Origin: Campylobacter coli
GTDB taxonomy: Bacteria > Campylobacterota > Campylobacteria > Campylobacterales > Campylobacteraceae
Reading direction: 5' to 3'
Assembly: GCA_039516895.1 (NCBI GenBank)
Contig: CP154437.1
Location: forward strand, 1,550,001-1,614,000
Length of the DNA stretch: 64,000 bases
Shown: one piece after another, positions 26,649 through 36,889 of the stretch
Layout of the letters: every line of letters begins with the position of its first letter
Numbering within the stretch: position 1 is the stretch's first letter
Position numbers and translations under genes: made by a program
Notes under the pieces: model-generated
What the model saw: only the letters and a program-made list of their open reading frames with translations
The model's database searches: none
What the model was told of the DNA's origin: nothing

Positions 26649-27677
26649 TTACAAATTTGCAAAGAATTTAAGTCCTTCATCTTCATCAAAATCAAACATT
26701 AAATTCATATTTTGAACAGCTTGTCCTGCTGCACCTTTGATTAAATTATCAATAGCACCTAAAACAATAACACGATTTGTGCGTTCATCGATGCTGAAAT
26801 TTATATCCGCAAAATTGCTTGATTTAACCCACCGAGTCTGCGGAAACGACTGCGGCGGTAAAAGCCTTATGAATTTCCTGTCTTGATAATATTTTTGATA
26901 AATTTCACGAATTTCTTTTTCACTTACAGAATGTTTTAAATTTGCATAAGCAGTAGTTAAAATTCCCCTTTGCATAGGTACTAGATGAGGAGTGAATTGT
27001 AAAGTGATTTTCTCTCCTGCTGCATAGCTTAAATGCTCTTCGATTTCAGGGGTATGGCGGTGTGAAGCTAACCCATAAGCTTTGATATTTTCATTTACCT
27101 CACAAAAAAGATTTTCTACTTTTGCACTTCTTCCTGCACCGCTGACTCCACTTTTTGCATCGATAATCACCGAATTTAAATCAATCATTTTTTCTTTAAA
27201 AAGCGGATAAAGACTGAGTATAGAGCAAGTAGTGTAGCAACCAGGGTTTGCGATTAAATTTGCATTTTTTATCTCTTCTTGATAAAGCTCACAAAGTCCA
27301 TAAACTGCATTTTTTAAAAGCTCTTGATTAGGATGAGTAAATTTATACCAAAGCTCATAATCTTTAGGATTTTTAAGACGAAAATCAGCACTTAAATCTA
27401 TGATTTTCATCTTTTTTAGCAAAGCTTCACTAAAAAGCTTAGCGCTGAATTCATGCGGAGTGGCAGTAAATAAGACATCAAGTTCAAGTTCATCTAAATT
27501 TTTATCCTCAAAAATTAAATTTAAAGGAGTGTTGGGATAAAGCTTCATATAGCTTTGCCCCACACTTGAACTAGAACCTATATAGGAAATTTCTACTTTA
27601 GGATGATTCAGTAAGATACGAACAAGCTCATTGCCTGCGTATCCACTTGCTCCTAAAATTCCTACTTTTAATCTCAT
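26649..27677 (-). CDS. argC: N-acetyl-gamma-glutamyl-phosphate reductase
   Basis: 342 residues. GILGASGYAGNELVRIL is the NADP-binding motif at residues 5-21; the catalytic cysteine is in LIANPGCYTTCSIL (about residue 147). It reduces the acyl phosphate made by ArgB. First gene of the arginine cluster, with AAGGA before the ATG and a TATAAT box upstream. Confidence 0.95.
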   Translation of the reverse strand: MRLKVGILGASGYAGNELVRILLNHPKVEISYIGSSSSVGQSYMKLYPNTPLNLIFEDKNLDELELDVLFTATPHEFSAKLFSEALLKKMKIIDLSADFRLKNPKDYELWYKFTHPNQELLKNAVYGLCELYQEEIKNANLIANPGCYTTCSILSLYPLFKEKMIDLNSVIIDAKSGVSGAGRSAKVENLFCEVNENIKAYGLASHRHTPEIEEHLSYAAGEKITLQFTPHLVPMQRGILTTAYANLKHSVSEKEIREIYQKYYQDRKFIRLLPPQSFPQTRWVKSSNFADINFSIDERTNRVIVLGAIDNLIKGAAGQAVQNMNLMFDFDEDEGLKFFANL

Positions 27678-27708
27678 TCTTAGTCCTTACTGAATTTCAA
27701 ATGGCTTA

Positions 27709-27714
27709 ATTATA
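27709..27714 (-). promoter_or_regulatory. Probable -10 box of the arginine operon
   Basis: Minus-strand TATAAT, about 32 bases upstream of argC. No clear ARG-box palindrome is visible around it. Confidence 0.5.
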
Positions 27715-27892
27715 AACAAAAAATGCTTAAAATAACACTTATGGGTTTATAAAATTTGATAGACTCTTACAAAAATACTCATATATCTCAAAAATTATCG
27801 CAAAGTTTTGATTTTTATATAAAGGCAATGAATGCTTAAAAATTACCATTATATAAATGCTTTGGATTTTAATCTTTTAATGGATTTATAAA

Positions 27893-28987
27893 TTAAATAT
27901 TTTTTTTGAGTATGTATAATTGTTCGTGTATATGAATGGAACGATTTTTAAGATTGCGAGAGGCTCTAAAAGTCGGGTATTTTTGCTCTAGAATTTGACA
28001 TTTACCCAAGCTTTGTAAACGCTTTAGAAATTTTTCTTTTTTTACAAAGCCCTCGCAATTATAAGAAAGTAAAATGATTTTAGCTCTTAAATCACTAATA
28101 AGCTCAAACAAAGCGTCCTCTGCTTGCTTTTCTTTATTGAAAACACTTCGGTTCCAATCTCTTGGTATGCCAGAAATCTTTGAAATTTCATCAGGTCTTT
28201 GATAATTTGCAATCAAATTAAGCATAAAATAATTTGAGCTATAAGGATGTTGATTATAAGGAGGGTCAAGATAAGCCACATCGATATTTTCAAGCTCTTT
28301 TGCAAGTAAGTTAGCATCCTTTTGCACCACTTCAAATTCACAAGAAAAATTTGAAAAAATAGGCATTTTAAGCTCGATATCACCTTTGATACGCTTTAAG
28401 GCATTTTGCGCCTCTCCGCCAAATTTACCCACTCCATCTCTACCCTTATAAAAACCCTTAAAAACTCCACTCGTATTTGAATGCACGCTTGCTTCATAGA
28501 TTAAAGGTGCTATGAAAAAATGCTTTAGCTCTTCAGGAATTTCCTTTTCAATTTTTTGTCTTAAAGTATCAAGATATAAAGCATTTTTAAGAGTATAAAA
28601 AACGCGTTCGTCCTTTTGGATACAAGATTCATTTTTTGGAGCATAGAGTTCACTTATAAAGCCTGCTTGAAATTCTAAATTTTGAGTTAAAATTTTATGA
28701 TAATGTTTTAAAAGTTCGGTTAAATTTTTATCTTTATTAGAAAGATAACATTTATTGATGAGTTTGGAATAATTTTCTAAATCATTAGCGATAATAAAAT
28801 GAGAATGTGCTTTTGCAAAACGGCTTACAACGCCTGAACCACTAAAGACATCACAAAAGCTAAATTTATCTTGATTGAGTTCTTTTTTGGCTACTTTAAA
28901 GCCCTTATTTAAAAATCCTAAAAGCGCTCTTTTGTTGCCCAAATAAGTAATGATTTGTTCTTTTAAAAAAGAGGGATTTTCTTTCAA
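27893..28987 (-). CDS. Adenine-specific DNA methyltransferase (Cj0208-like)
   Basis: 364 residues, D12-class (Dam-like) N6-adenine methylase layout: ITYLGNKRALLGFL at the N-terminus, the SAM motif FCDVFSGSGVVSRFAKA near residue 44, and the catalytic DPPY in IDVAYLDPPYNQHPYS near residue 242. No restriction endonuclease gene lies beside it, so it is an orphan methylase, perhaps with a regulatory role. The recognition site cannot be predicted. In NCTC 11168, as I recall, more genes lie between it and argC; here only 215 non-coding bases do. Confidence 0.88.
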   Translation of the reverse strand: MKENPSFLKEQIITYLGNKRALLGFLNKGFKVAKKELNQDKFSFCDVFSGSGVVSRFAKAHSHFIIANDLENYSKLINKCYLSNKDKNLTELLKHYHKILTQNLEFQAGFISELYAPKNESCIQKDERVFYTLKNALYLDTLRQKIEKEIPEELKHFFIAPLIYEASVHSNTSGVFKGFYKGRDGVGKFGGEAQNALKRIKGDIELKMPIFSNFSCEFEVVQKDANLLAKELENIDVAYLDPPYNQHPYSSNYFMLNLIANYQRPDEISKISGIPRDWNRSVFNKEKQAEDALFELISDLRAKIILLSYNCEGFVKKEKFLKRLQSLGKCQILEQKYPTFRASRNLKNRSIHIHEQLYILKKNI

Positions 28988-29010
28988 ACTTTTTACACCT
29001 TTAAAAGCCT

Positions 29011-29026
29011 ATCTGCAAAAACAGAT
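29011..29026 (-). terminator. Short hairpin at the infC 3' end
   Basis: A 5-bp stem (ATCTG / CAGAT) with a six-base loop at the stop codon of infC, followed on the minus strand by AGGCTTTTAAA. It is weak; read-through into the methylase gene is possible. Confidence 0.3.
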
Positions 29027-29544
29027 TAAGCTTTTTTTGGAGTTACAAGCATATTAACATAGCGTCCTTCAAAATTTGGCTCTTTATCACGATTAGCATC
29101 ATTTTCTATCATGGCCCAAATTTTTTCAAGCAGAGCTACGCCTGCTTCAGGAGTCGCCATTTCACGCCCTTTTAAGAACACACGAAATCTCACATGCTTA
29201 CCTTGTTCTAAAAATTCTAAAGCATGTTTTACTTTGTAATTTATATCATTTTGAGCGATTTTCACAGAAAGCTTGATCTCTTTTATATCGATCACTTTTT
29301 GTTTTTTCTTCGCTTCTTTTTGTTTTTTCTCTTGCTGATAACGGAATTTTCCATAATCCATAATCTTACAAACAGGTGGCTTTGCATCTGCAGCTATCAT
29401 TACAAGATCAAGTCCTAAACGATTTGCAATCTCCAAAGCTTCATCACTGCTGATAATGCCATATGCCTTGCCATCATCACCTATACATCTGATTTCGTCC
29501 GCTCTAATTTCTTCGTTGAGCAATACTTCTTTTTCTTTACTCAA
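29026..29544 (-). CDS. infC: Translation initiation factor IF-3
   Basis: 172 residues. N-domain motif [15 protein letters not shown], the basic linker [14 protein letters not shown], and the C-domain RVFLKGREM are typical. The start codon is TTG (29542-29544), overlapping the thrS stop by three bases, with GAGG upstream. Rare start codons are well known in infC, where IF-3 itself discriminates against them and so limits its own synthesis. L35 and L20 genes are not downstream here. Confidence 0.95.
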   Translation of the reverse strand: MSKEKEVLLNEEIRADEIRCIGDDGKAYGIISSDEALEIANRLGLDLVMIAADAKPPVCKIMDYGKFRYQQEKKQKEAKKKQKVIDIKEIKLSVKIAQNDINYKVKHALEFLEQGKHVRFRVFLKGREMATPEAGVALLEKIWAMIENDANRDKEPNFEGRYVNMLVTPKKA

Positions 29545-31349
29545 AAATGTACCTCACTCATTTTCTCCTTAACTAAGTTGATAAATTCTTCCAAGCTAAG
29601 ATTTTTTTGCTCCTTAGCTCTTCTATCTCTTAAAGCAACGCTTCGCTTTGCCACCTCTTCATCGCCTAAAACTAAAATCATAGGCAATTTTTGTTTTTCA
29701 GCAGTACGAATTTTCTTACTTAAACTCTCATTTTTCTCATATACTTCGCTATCGATATTTAATTCTAGCAAGATTCTTTGAATTTCCTTCGCATAAGCAG
29801 CATGAGAATCAGAAATCGGCACTATACCTACTGCAGTTGGTGCGATGAAAAATGGGAATTCCCCTGCACAATGCTCGGTTAAAATTCCTATAAATCTTTC
29901 AAAAGAACCCAAAATCGCACGATGAAGCATTACAGGTTGCTTTTTCTCATTGTTACTATCTGTGTATTCTAGCTTAAAGCGTTCAGGAAGATTAAAATCT
30001 ACTTGTATGGTACCACACTGCCATTTTCTTTTTAAGGCATCAGTGATTTTAATATCAATTTTTGGTCCATAAAAAGCACCACCGCCTTCATCAATGCCGT
30101 ATTTTAAACCTTGCTCATCTAAAGCTTCTTTTAAGGCTTTAGTAGCTGTATCCCAAATTTCATCATCGCCTATAGCTTTAGCAGGTTTGGTTGAAATTTC
30201 CATCTCATAACTAAAGTCAAATAATTTCATCAAATTATCAACAAAAGCTAAAATTTCAAGCACTTGCTCTTTGATTTGGCTTGGCATACAAAAGATATGT
30301 GCATCATCTTGAGTGAATTCTCTTACTCTAAAAAGTCCATGTAAAACACCGCTTTTTTCATGTCTATGCACTACGCCGTATTCAAAAAATTTCAAAGGCA
30401 AATCACGATAACTTCTTACATCGCTTTGATAGATTTTAATGTGTCCTACACAATTCATCGGTTTTATACCGTATTCTTGCTCATCAATTTGCGTAAAATA
30501 CATATTTTCTTTATAATTTGCGTAATGTCCGCTAATCTTCCACGCATCTGCTTTTAAAAGCTCAGGCCCACGCACAGGCTCATAACCACGCAAACGATGA
30601 ATTTTATAAAGCATTTGCTCTAGTTTTGATCTAAGTCTTGCACCATTGCTTAACCAAATAGGAAGCCCGCCTCCTATCTCATCATCAAAAGTAAAAAGTT
30701 TAAGCTCGGTTCCTAATTTTCTATGATCGCGTTTTTTGGCCTCTTCTATAATCCTTAAATGCTCTTTTAAACTCTCTTTATCCGCAAAAGCAGTACCATA
30801 AATACGCGTAAGCATTTCTCTTTTTTCATCACCACCAAGATAAGCTCCTGCGACACGTGTAAGTGCAAAATTGCGTAAAAATTTGGTATTAGGTACATGA
30901 GGACCGCGACAAAGATCTTCAAATTCTCCTTGTTTATAAATACTTACTTTTCCATCAGGAATGCGGAGTAAAACTTCTTGTTTTAAATCATCATCTTTAA
31001 ATTTAGCGATCGCTTCACTTTTTGTGATTTCGTATTTTTCGATTTCTTGTTTGGCCTCGGCGAATTCTTTCATCTTTTTTTCAATTTTTACTAAATCCTC
31101 TTCACCGATTTTAGAATTCACACGAAAATCATAATAAAAACCATCCTCTATCACAGGACCTACAAAAAATTTTGCTTCAGGATATAAACTTTTGATTGCT
31201 TGTGCCATTAAGTGTGCGCAAGAATGGCGTATCACCTCTAAACTTTGTTTAGAATTATCAAAATAAATTTCTTTTAAATCGCTAGAATTCTTACTTTGAG
31301 AATCGACTATTTTTTCATCATCTAAGTATGCAATAATTTCTTTTTCCAT
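29541..31349 (-). CDS. thrS: Threonyl-tRNA synthetase
   Basis: 602 residues, class II synthetase. The editing domain shows [16 protein letters not shown] (H-x3-H) and its Cys/His partner later; the catalytic core shows [24 protein letters not shown] and [11 protein letters not shown]; an anticodon-binding domain ends the protein. It is about 40 residues shorter than E. coli ThrRS because the N-terminal TGS-like part is reduced, as in other Campylobacterota. Overlaps infC by four bases. Confidence 0.96.
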   Translation of the reverse strand: MEKEIIAYLDDEKIVDSQSKNSSDLKEIYFDNSKQSLEVIRHSCAHLMAQAIKSLYPEAKFFVGPVIEDGFYYDFRVNSKIGEEDLVKIEKKMKEFAEAKQEIEKYEITKSEAIAKFKDDDLKQEVLLRIPDGKVSIYKQGEFEDLCRGPHVPNTKFLRNFALTRVAGAYLGGDEKREMLTRIYGTAFADKESLKEHLRIIEEAKKRDHRKLGTELKLFTFDDEIGGGLPIWLSNGARLRSKLEQMLYKIHRLRGYEPVRGPELLKADAWKISGHYANYKENMYFTQIDEQEYGIKPMNCVGHIKIYQSDVRSYRDLPLKFFEYGVVHRHEKSGVLHGLFRVREFTQDDAHIFCMPSQIKEQVLEILAFVDNLMKLFDFSYEMEISTKPAKAIGDDEIWDTATKALKEALDEQGLKYGIDEGGGAFYGPKIDIKITDALKRKWQCGTIQVDFNLPERFKLEYTDSNNEKKQPVMLHRAILGSFERFIGILTEHCAGEFPFFIAPTAVGIVPISDSHAAYAKEIQRILLELNIDSEVYEKNESLSKKIRTAEKQKLPMILVLGDEEVAKRSVALRDRRAKEQKNLSLEEFINLVKEKMSEVHF

Positions 31350-31479
31350 AAATTTTTAACCTTTTTTGCTCACTGACCCTGTGAGTGTTTGTAAAGTTCT
31401 AATTTTAGCTTTCTAAGACTTAATTTTTTTTGAAATTCAGCTTATTTTTAAAAAAATCTTAGAATAATTTAATCTTTGT

Positions 31480-32283
31480 TTATAACTTAAACTCGCTTCC
31501 AGCATTTAAAATACCGCTATAATACAGATAAAAAAATAAAATTCCCAATACTATCCTATAAATTCCAAAAGGAATAAAATCAAATTTTGAAATAAATTTT
31601 AAAAAGAATTTAATCACAAAAACCGCTACCACAAAAGCTGTGATAAAACCTATACTTAAAGGGATTAAAGCATTAGCATTGCTAAGAAGTTCAGGTTCTT
31701 TATAAATATTATAAGCAGTTGCAACTATCATGGTAGGTATAGCAAGCAAAAAGCTAAATTCAGCTGCTGTTTTACGGTTAAGCCCTAACAAAAGTCCACC
31801 TATAATACTTGCCCCACTCCTTGAAGTACCCGGAATCATTGCTAGAGATTGGATAATACCTATAAAAAAAGCTTGTAAGAAACTTATCTTTTCTAAAGAA
31901 TTGGTTTTGTATTCTTTATTTTTATGAGCTAATTCGATAACAATAAAAACAATACCACCCAAAATAAGCATCGCAACCACCACATAGCCATTAAAAAGTT
32001 CTTTTAAGTACTTATAAAGCACAAGTCCTATGAGTCCTGTGGGAAAAAAGCCAACTGCAAGCTTAAACCAAATATCAAATCCTTTAAAAAGTTTACGCCA
32101 AAACACAAAAAGCACTGCTAAAATCGATCCTAGTTGTATAATGATTAAAAAACTTTTCCAAAATTCATTAATATCAATACCTAAAACAGTTGTCCCTAAA
32201 ATCATATGTCCTGTAGAAGAAACGGGTAAAAATTCAGTCAAACCTTCAATGATTCCAAGTATTAAAGCATGTAAATTATCCAT
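31480..32283 (-). CDS. uppP: Undecaprenyl-diphosphatase
   Basis: 267 residues, about eight membrane helices. The two catalytic loops are present: [20 protein letters not shown] at residues 10-29 and [13 protein letters not shown] at about 152-164 (Ser and Arg). It recycles the lipid carrier for peptidoglycan and glycan synthesis, and overproduction gives bacitracin resistance in other bacteria. Monocistronic. Confidence 0.95.
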   Translation of the reverse strand: MDNLHALILGIIEGLTEFLPVSSTGHMILGTTVLGIDINEFWKSFLIIIQLGSILAVLFVFWRKLFKGFDIWFKLAVGFFPTGLIGLVLYKYLKELFNGYVVVAMLILGGIVFIVIELAHKNKEYKTNSLEKISFLQAFFIGIIQSLAMIPGTSRSGASIIGGLLLGLNRKTAAEFSFLLAIPTMIVATAYNIYKEPELLSNANALIPLSIGFITAFVVAVFVIKFFLKFISKFDFIPFGIYRIVLGILFFYLYYSGILNAGSEFKL

Positions 32284-32511
32284 AATTTTCCTTAAAACAA
32301 AAAAAGAATTCTACAAACTTTTTTTAAACACGACAAAAATACAAAAGCAATTTCTTAAAACAGATGATGAAAATAAACTATTCATATATAAAAAAGCTGA
32401 TTTGTCTTAAATTTCATTTCTTCTTTTGCTGAGTTTGATAAGAATGCAAGTATAATTTATTATAAATCAACGAAATTTTCTACCCTTAATCAAGATATAA
32501 AAAATAAACCA

Positions 32512-32544
32512 AGAAGAATTTTATAAAAAATTTAAAATCCTTCT
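32512..32544 (-). terminator. Terminator of the OPT transporter gene
   Basis: A 12-bp stem with one G-U pair (AGAAGGATTTTA with TAAAATTCTTCT on the minus strand) and a nine-base loop, starting 17 bases after the stop codon and followed by a T-rich stretch. Confidence 0.65.
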
Positions 32545-32561
32545 TTTAAATACTCTAAATT

Positions 32562-34553
32562 CTAACGAGTTTTAACAATGCGCTTTATAAAATAAAGTAC
32601 TACTCCTATGAAAAATACCAAACCTAATAATTCATTATTATGTATATTTAAAAAGCTTAATTTCAAAGGACTTTCACTTCCGCCCATGCTAACAGAAAAA
32701 ACAGTAATCGCGGCTATAATAACGCCAAAAATACTCTCCCCTACGATAAGTCCTGAGGCAAATAAAATCCCTTTTTGTTCATGAGTAGTTATTTTTTCAC
32801 TTTTGTGGGAATTGTTTTCATATTTTTTTGCTAAATATCTCATCACAAAATATTTTAAAATTCCACCGATTACCAAAGGGATATTTACAGATGGTGGCAA
32901 ATAAATACCAATGCCCACAGCCAAAGGTGGCAAGGATAAATTGCCATTTTTTCTTAGTATCTTATCTATAATAATGATAAATATACCTATAACTACTCCA
33001 AATGTTATATAACTCCACTCTATATTATGATTAAAAATTCCTTGTGCTATGGTACTCATTAAATTTGCTTGAGGAGCTGCAAGCGCAGATGAAACATCCA
33101 TACCCTCTCTTGGCATAGCCCCAACAAAACCATAAGCTTGATAAAGTAAATTTAAAACAGGAACTATAGCTAAAGCTCCAAAAACACAACCTATGAGCAA
33201 AGCAACCTGCTGTTTCCAAGGGGTAGCACCCACTAAATAACCTGTTTTTAAATCTTGCAAATTATCGTTTGAAATAGCAGCGGTTGCTACAATTACGCTT
33301 GTAGTAAAAATAGCCAAGGCGATAGCAAATTTAGAAAGCATAGGATCATCAAATAAATTTGCACCCAAAAGTAAAATAACCAAAGATGAAATGATAATCC
33401 CAATAAGCCCAATTCCTGAAATAGGAGAAGATGAAGAACCCACAAGTCCTGCCATATAGCCACAAGCTGCTGCTACAAAAAATCCTATCAACACAGCAAT
33501 AAAAGTTCCAACAAAGGCAAATAAAATTTGATAATAACTATTTAAATTTGCATCCGATACAAAACTATAAAAAGTAATAAAAAGTCCTATAGTTAGGATT
33601 ATAAAAAGTATAAAAATACTTTTTAAAGAAAGATCTTGATCGGTGCTTTCTTGGCTTTTTGTATTAGAAATTGTAACATTTTTAATAATTTCTTTAATTC
33701 CACTTATCACGGGTTTTAAAAGCTCTATTAAAGTCCAAAGTGCTGCTATAGCAATTGCTCCAGTACCAATAAGTCTAACCTTAGCTGCCCAAACACTAGA
33801 AGCAAGTTCACTAGCATTTTTCACACCATCAAATTCAAAACTTGAAAGATAAGGGGTAAAAACTCCCCATGCTAAAAACATCCCTACAAAAAGTGCTATA
33901 GCACCTGCCAAACCTACTAAATATCCTGCTCCTAAAAGTGCTAAAGAGTATCCTGCTGAAAAACCAAAGGCCATTTTATTCCAAATAAAAGCCAAACTGC
34001 TTTCACTCGCAGCAAGTTTAAAACCATTGCTTAACAAACTAAAAAAAGCAGCTATAAAAGAACCCAAAGCTATTTCTTTTATGCCTTGCTTGCCTTTTTT
34101 ATCGCTTTGATCTTTATTAGTCACTTTTAAAATTTCAGCTGCTGCCCTACCTTCAGGATAAGCAAGCTTGCTTTCAACCACCATAGCTTTTCTTAAAGGT
34201 ATAGTAAAAAGCACTCCAAGCCCACCACCACATAGACAAACCATAAAAGTTTGCCATAAAGGAAATTCACTCCAATATCCACACATAAAAAGTCCTGGGA
34301 TTACAAAAATAACCGACGAGAGTGTTCCCGCTGCTGAAGCTTGGGTTTGAACCATATTATTTTCTAAAATATTAGAAGTTTTAAAAAAAGCCAAAACCGC
34401 CATAGAAATAACAGCTGCAGGAATAGAAGATGAAAAAGTAAGTCCTACTTTAAGTCCTAAATACACATTTGAAGCTGTAAAAATCACAGTTAAAATGCTT
34501 CCCAAAAGTAAACCACGTAAGGTGAGTTCGGGCAAAGAGTGTGTTTTTTGCAT
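32562..34553 (-). CDS. OPT family oligopeptide transporter (Cj0204-like)
   Basis: 663 residues with about 14-16 membrane helices. The family motifs are TLRGLLLGSILTVIFTASNVYLGLKVG-like at the N-terminus, YPEGRAAAEIL near residue 140, and a Gly-rich QANLMSTIAQGIF segment. Related proteins move small peptides or metal-siderophore complexes with protons, fitting an amino-acid-consuming organism. I place the start at the ATG preceded by GGAGAG (34553), five codons inside the longest frame. Confidence 0.9.
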   Translation of the reverse strand: MQKTHSLPELTLRGLLLGSILTVIFTASNVYLGLKVGLTFSSSIPAAVISMAVLAFFKTSNILENNMVQTQASAAGTLSSVIFVIPGLFMCGYWSEFPLWQTFMVCLCGGGLGVLFTIPLRKAMVVESKLAYPEGRAAAEILKVTNKDQSDKKGKQGIKEIALGSFIAAFFSLLSNGFKLAASESSLAFIWNKMAFGFSAGYSLALLGAGYLVGLAGAIALFVGMFLAWGVFTPYLSSFEFDGVKNASELASSVWAAKVRLIGTGAIAIAALWTLIELLKPVISGIKEIIKNVTISNTKSQESTDQDLSLKSIFILFIILTIGLFITFYSFVSDANLNSYYQILFAFVGTFIAVLIGFFVAAACGYMAGLVGSSSSPISGIGLIGIIISSLVILLLGANLFDDPMLSKFAIALAIFTTSVIVATAAISNDNLQDLKTGYLVGATPWKQQVALLIGCVFGALAIVPVLNLLYQAYGFVGAMPREGMDVSSALAAPQANLMSTIAQGIFNHNIEWSYITFGVVIGIFIIIIDKILRKNGNLSLPPLAVGIGIYLPPSVNIPLVIGGILKYFVMRYLAKKYENNSHKSEKITTHEQKGILFASGLIVGESIFGVIIAAITVFSVSMGGSESPLKLSFLNIHNNELLGLVFFIGVVLYFIKRIVKTR

Positions 34554-34629
34554 ATTCTCTCCAATCATTTCATCATAAATTCTCTATGATGATAAATTTT
34601 CAAAAAATAATACAAAAAAAGTCTTATAT

Positions 34630-34656
34630 TTTTATAAATTTTTAAAATTTATAAAA
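34630..34656. terminator. A/T-only palindrome between pbpC and the OPT gene
   Basis: A 13-bp perfect inverted repeat (TTTTATAAATTTT / AAAATTTATAAAA) around one T, just after the pbpC stop codon. With no G or C pairs it is weak, but the position fits the end of the A2M-pbpC transcript. Confidence 0.45.
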
Positions 34657-34659
34657 GAA

Positions 34660-36882
34660 TTATTTAATCTCAAACCAAACTGTATCTTGTTCACCACTTT
34701 GAGAAATAATAAAAAGTTGATATTTACCTTCTTTTAAATTTAAATTTTGTGTATTTTCATTTCCCTCATAAATAAGCTTTTGATTTAAATACCAAAAAAG
34801 CTTCTCATTATTTAAATTAGCTACTTTTGCTACAAGACCTTTCATTCCATTTAAATCTTTGGCTAAAATAAGTTTTAAATTATCTTTAGGATAGATGATA
34901 TTAACACCCTTTTTGCTTGAAAATTTAAAATTCCTTTGCTGAAAAAAATGGAGTGCATAGGCAGGTAAATCAAGCTTTATAAATGCTTTTGCATCTTTAA
35001 AATGAATATCCTTAGAATCAAGCTCCTTACCTTGATACTCATAAACTTTTTTCAAAAAAGGAGAAGTTCTTAAAATATTTGCCTCTTTAGGATATAAAGT
35101 ATGAATATAACTTGTATTTAAATTCTCATCATATCTATACTTGCTAATACTATCTAACTTGATAGTCATCAAATCATCAGAAGGTGCAAATTCCAAATCC
35201 ACCTCATCTAAAAGTCCTAAAATTTCGAAAAGCAAATCTCCTGCTATACTCACACCATATAAATTTGCATTTGCTTCACCGTTGAAATTTCCCACCCAAA
35301 CTCCTAAGGTATATTTTGGAGTTGCACCTATAGCCCAAGCATCTTTTCTGCCATAACTTGTGCCCGTCTTCCAAGAAATAATTTTTTCTTTATTATAATT
35401 TTCCAAACCCACTCTTTGAAGTTCTTTCATTGCTTCTAAGGTTAAATACGCGCTGCCTTTGGAAAACATTCTTGTTACTCCGCTTAGATTTTCATCTCTT
35501 ATAAAAGAAAGATTGGCAAGTTCTCCATAATTTGCTAAACCCAAATAAAGTTTTACTAGATCCTCAAGACTCAATTCTTTAGTTCCTAAAATAAGTGAAA
35601 GCCCATATCGCTTGTAATTCTCATCTTCAAAATTTAAAAAAGTCTTTAATTTATAAAAAAATTTTTCATAACCATAATCTTGCAAAAGCGATACAAAAGG
35701 AACATTTAAAGATCTTTGTAAAGCTTCTCTTGCACTGATTATTCCATAATATTTTTTATTTGCATTTTGAGGATTGAAATTAGAAAAAAAGGTTGGAACA
35801 TCAAGTAAAATTGACTCCGGTGCGATAATACCTTCATCAATACTTAAAGCATATAAAAAGGGTTTTAAAGTAGAACCCACACTGCGTTTGGCGGTATTTC
35901 CGTTAATTTGTCCTAAATTTACCATATCATAAAAATCTTGAGAACCCACATAAGTTAAAACTTTACGTGTTTTAGTATCGGCTAAAATAATGGCTAAATT
36001 TTGTATGCCTTTTTGTTGCAAAGTATAAGAAAATTCTTTAGCCTTTTTTTCGATTTTAAGTTGAATTTTTTTGTCTATACTTGAAAAAATTTCTTTATTA
36101 TCATCATTTAAAAGTCTTAAAGCAAGATGGGGTGCGATATTTTTACGAGGCTTAAAATTTGGCAAAGGTTCTTTTAAGGAAAGTTCATAAATATCTTTAT
36201 TGATTAACTTTCTTTCATAAAGCTTTGCTAAAAGTTTATTGCGTTTATTTAAAAGTTTTGTTTTATTTTTTTCTAAATTAATAAGCCCTGGTTGATTAGG
36301 TAAAATTGCGAGCAAAGCGGCTTGAGCCCAAGTTAAATCTTTGGGATTTTTATCAAAATAAAACAAAATAGCAGCCTCATAACCTACTAAATTCCCACCA
36401 TAAGGAGCATTGCTTAAATAAAGTTTTAAAATCTCGTCCTTGCTAAAGGCATTTTCTAAAGCAAAACTTTGTATGATTTCATTGAATTTATTAAAATAAG
36501 TTCTATCTTTTTTATCCCAAAGCTTAATCGTTTGCATACTAATAGTACTTGCACCGCTTCTTTGAGTAGAATTAAAATTATTTACAAAAGCCCGCATTAA
36601 AGCTAAAAAATCTACTCCAAAATGTGAATAAAATTTCCTATCTTCATAATTAATCACAGCGATTTTTAAACGCTTAGGAATATCAGTGCTTTTAATATGC
36701 CATTGCTCTTCATCATTTAAAAAAACACTTAAAATTTCGCCATTTTTATCGTATAAAATCTTACTATAACGGCTTTTAAAATCATCTAGCAAGGTATTTT
36801 TATCAAAAGAAAAATATACATAAAAAACATAAGCAAGAAAAAAAAGTAGCAAAAAGCTAAAAATTTTTAAAGCATTTTTCAT
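34660..36882 (-). CDS. pbpC: Penicillin-binding protein 1C
   Basis: 740 residues. N-terminal anchor helix (about 5-26); GT51 glycosyltransferase with catalytic E80 in INYEDRKFYSHFGVDF and RSGASTISMQTIKLW; transpeptidase with S337 in KRSVGSTLKPF, SLNVPF and K505 in SWKTGTSYGRKD; then a C-terminal beta domain of the BiPBP-C type (about 650-740). It polymerises and cross-links peptidoglycan. It lies seven bases after the A2M gene, an arrangement also seen in E. coli yfhM-pbpC, where it is thought to repair wall damage when the envelope is breached. Confidence 0.93.
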   Translation of the reverse strand: MKNALKIFSFLLLFFLAYVFYVYFSFDKNTLLDDFKSRYSKILYDKNGEILSVFLNDEEQWHIKSTDIPKRLKIAVINYEDRKFYSHFGVDFLALMRAFVNNFNSTQRSGASTISMQTIKLWDKKDRTYFNKFNEIIQSFALENAFSKDEILKLYLSNAPYGGNLVGYEAAILFYFDKNPKDLTWAQAALLAILPNQPGLINLEKNKTKLLNKRNKLLAKLYERKLINKDIYELSLKEPLPNFKPRKNIAPHLALRLLNDDNKEIFSSIDKKIQLKIEKKAKEFSYTLQQKGIQNLAIILADTKTRKVLTYVGSQDFYDMVNLGQINGNTAKRSVGSTLKPFLYALSIDEGIIAPESILLDVPTFFSNFNPQNANKKYYGIISAREALQRSLNVPFVSLLQDYGYEKFFYKLKTFLNFEDENYKRYGLSLILGTKELSLEDLVKLYLGLANYGELANLSFIRDENLSGVTRMFSKGSAYLTLEAMKELQRVGLENYNKEKIISWKTGTSYGRKDAWAIGATPKYTLGVWVGNFNGEANANLYGVSIAGDLLFEILGLLDEVDLEFAPSDDLMTIKLDSISKYRYDENLNTSYIHTLYPKEANILRTSPFLKKVYEYQGKELDSKDIHFKDAKAFIKLDLPAYALHFFQQRNFKFSSKKGVNIIYPKDNLKLILAKDLNGMKGLVAKVANLNNEKLFWYLNQKLIYEGNENTQNLNLKEGKYQLFIISQSGEQDTVWFEIK

Positions 36883-36889
36883 TTTTTAT

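Noticed and set aside
27722-27841. Direct repeat AATGCTTAAAA on either side of the argC-methylase gap (27722 and 27831) as a deletion scar
   Set aside because: Only 11 bases of A/T-rich sequence, easily by chance, and no duplicated flanking gene fragment was seen.
31369-31385. Hairpin (CTCAC/GTGAG) in the thrS leader as a T-box or attenuator
   Set aside because: Only a 5-bp stem, with no T-box motif or antiterminator alternative visible; T-boxes are mainly found in Firmicutes.
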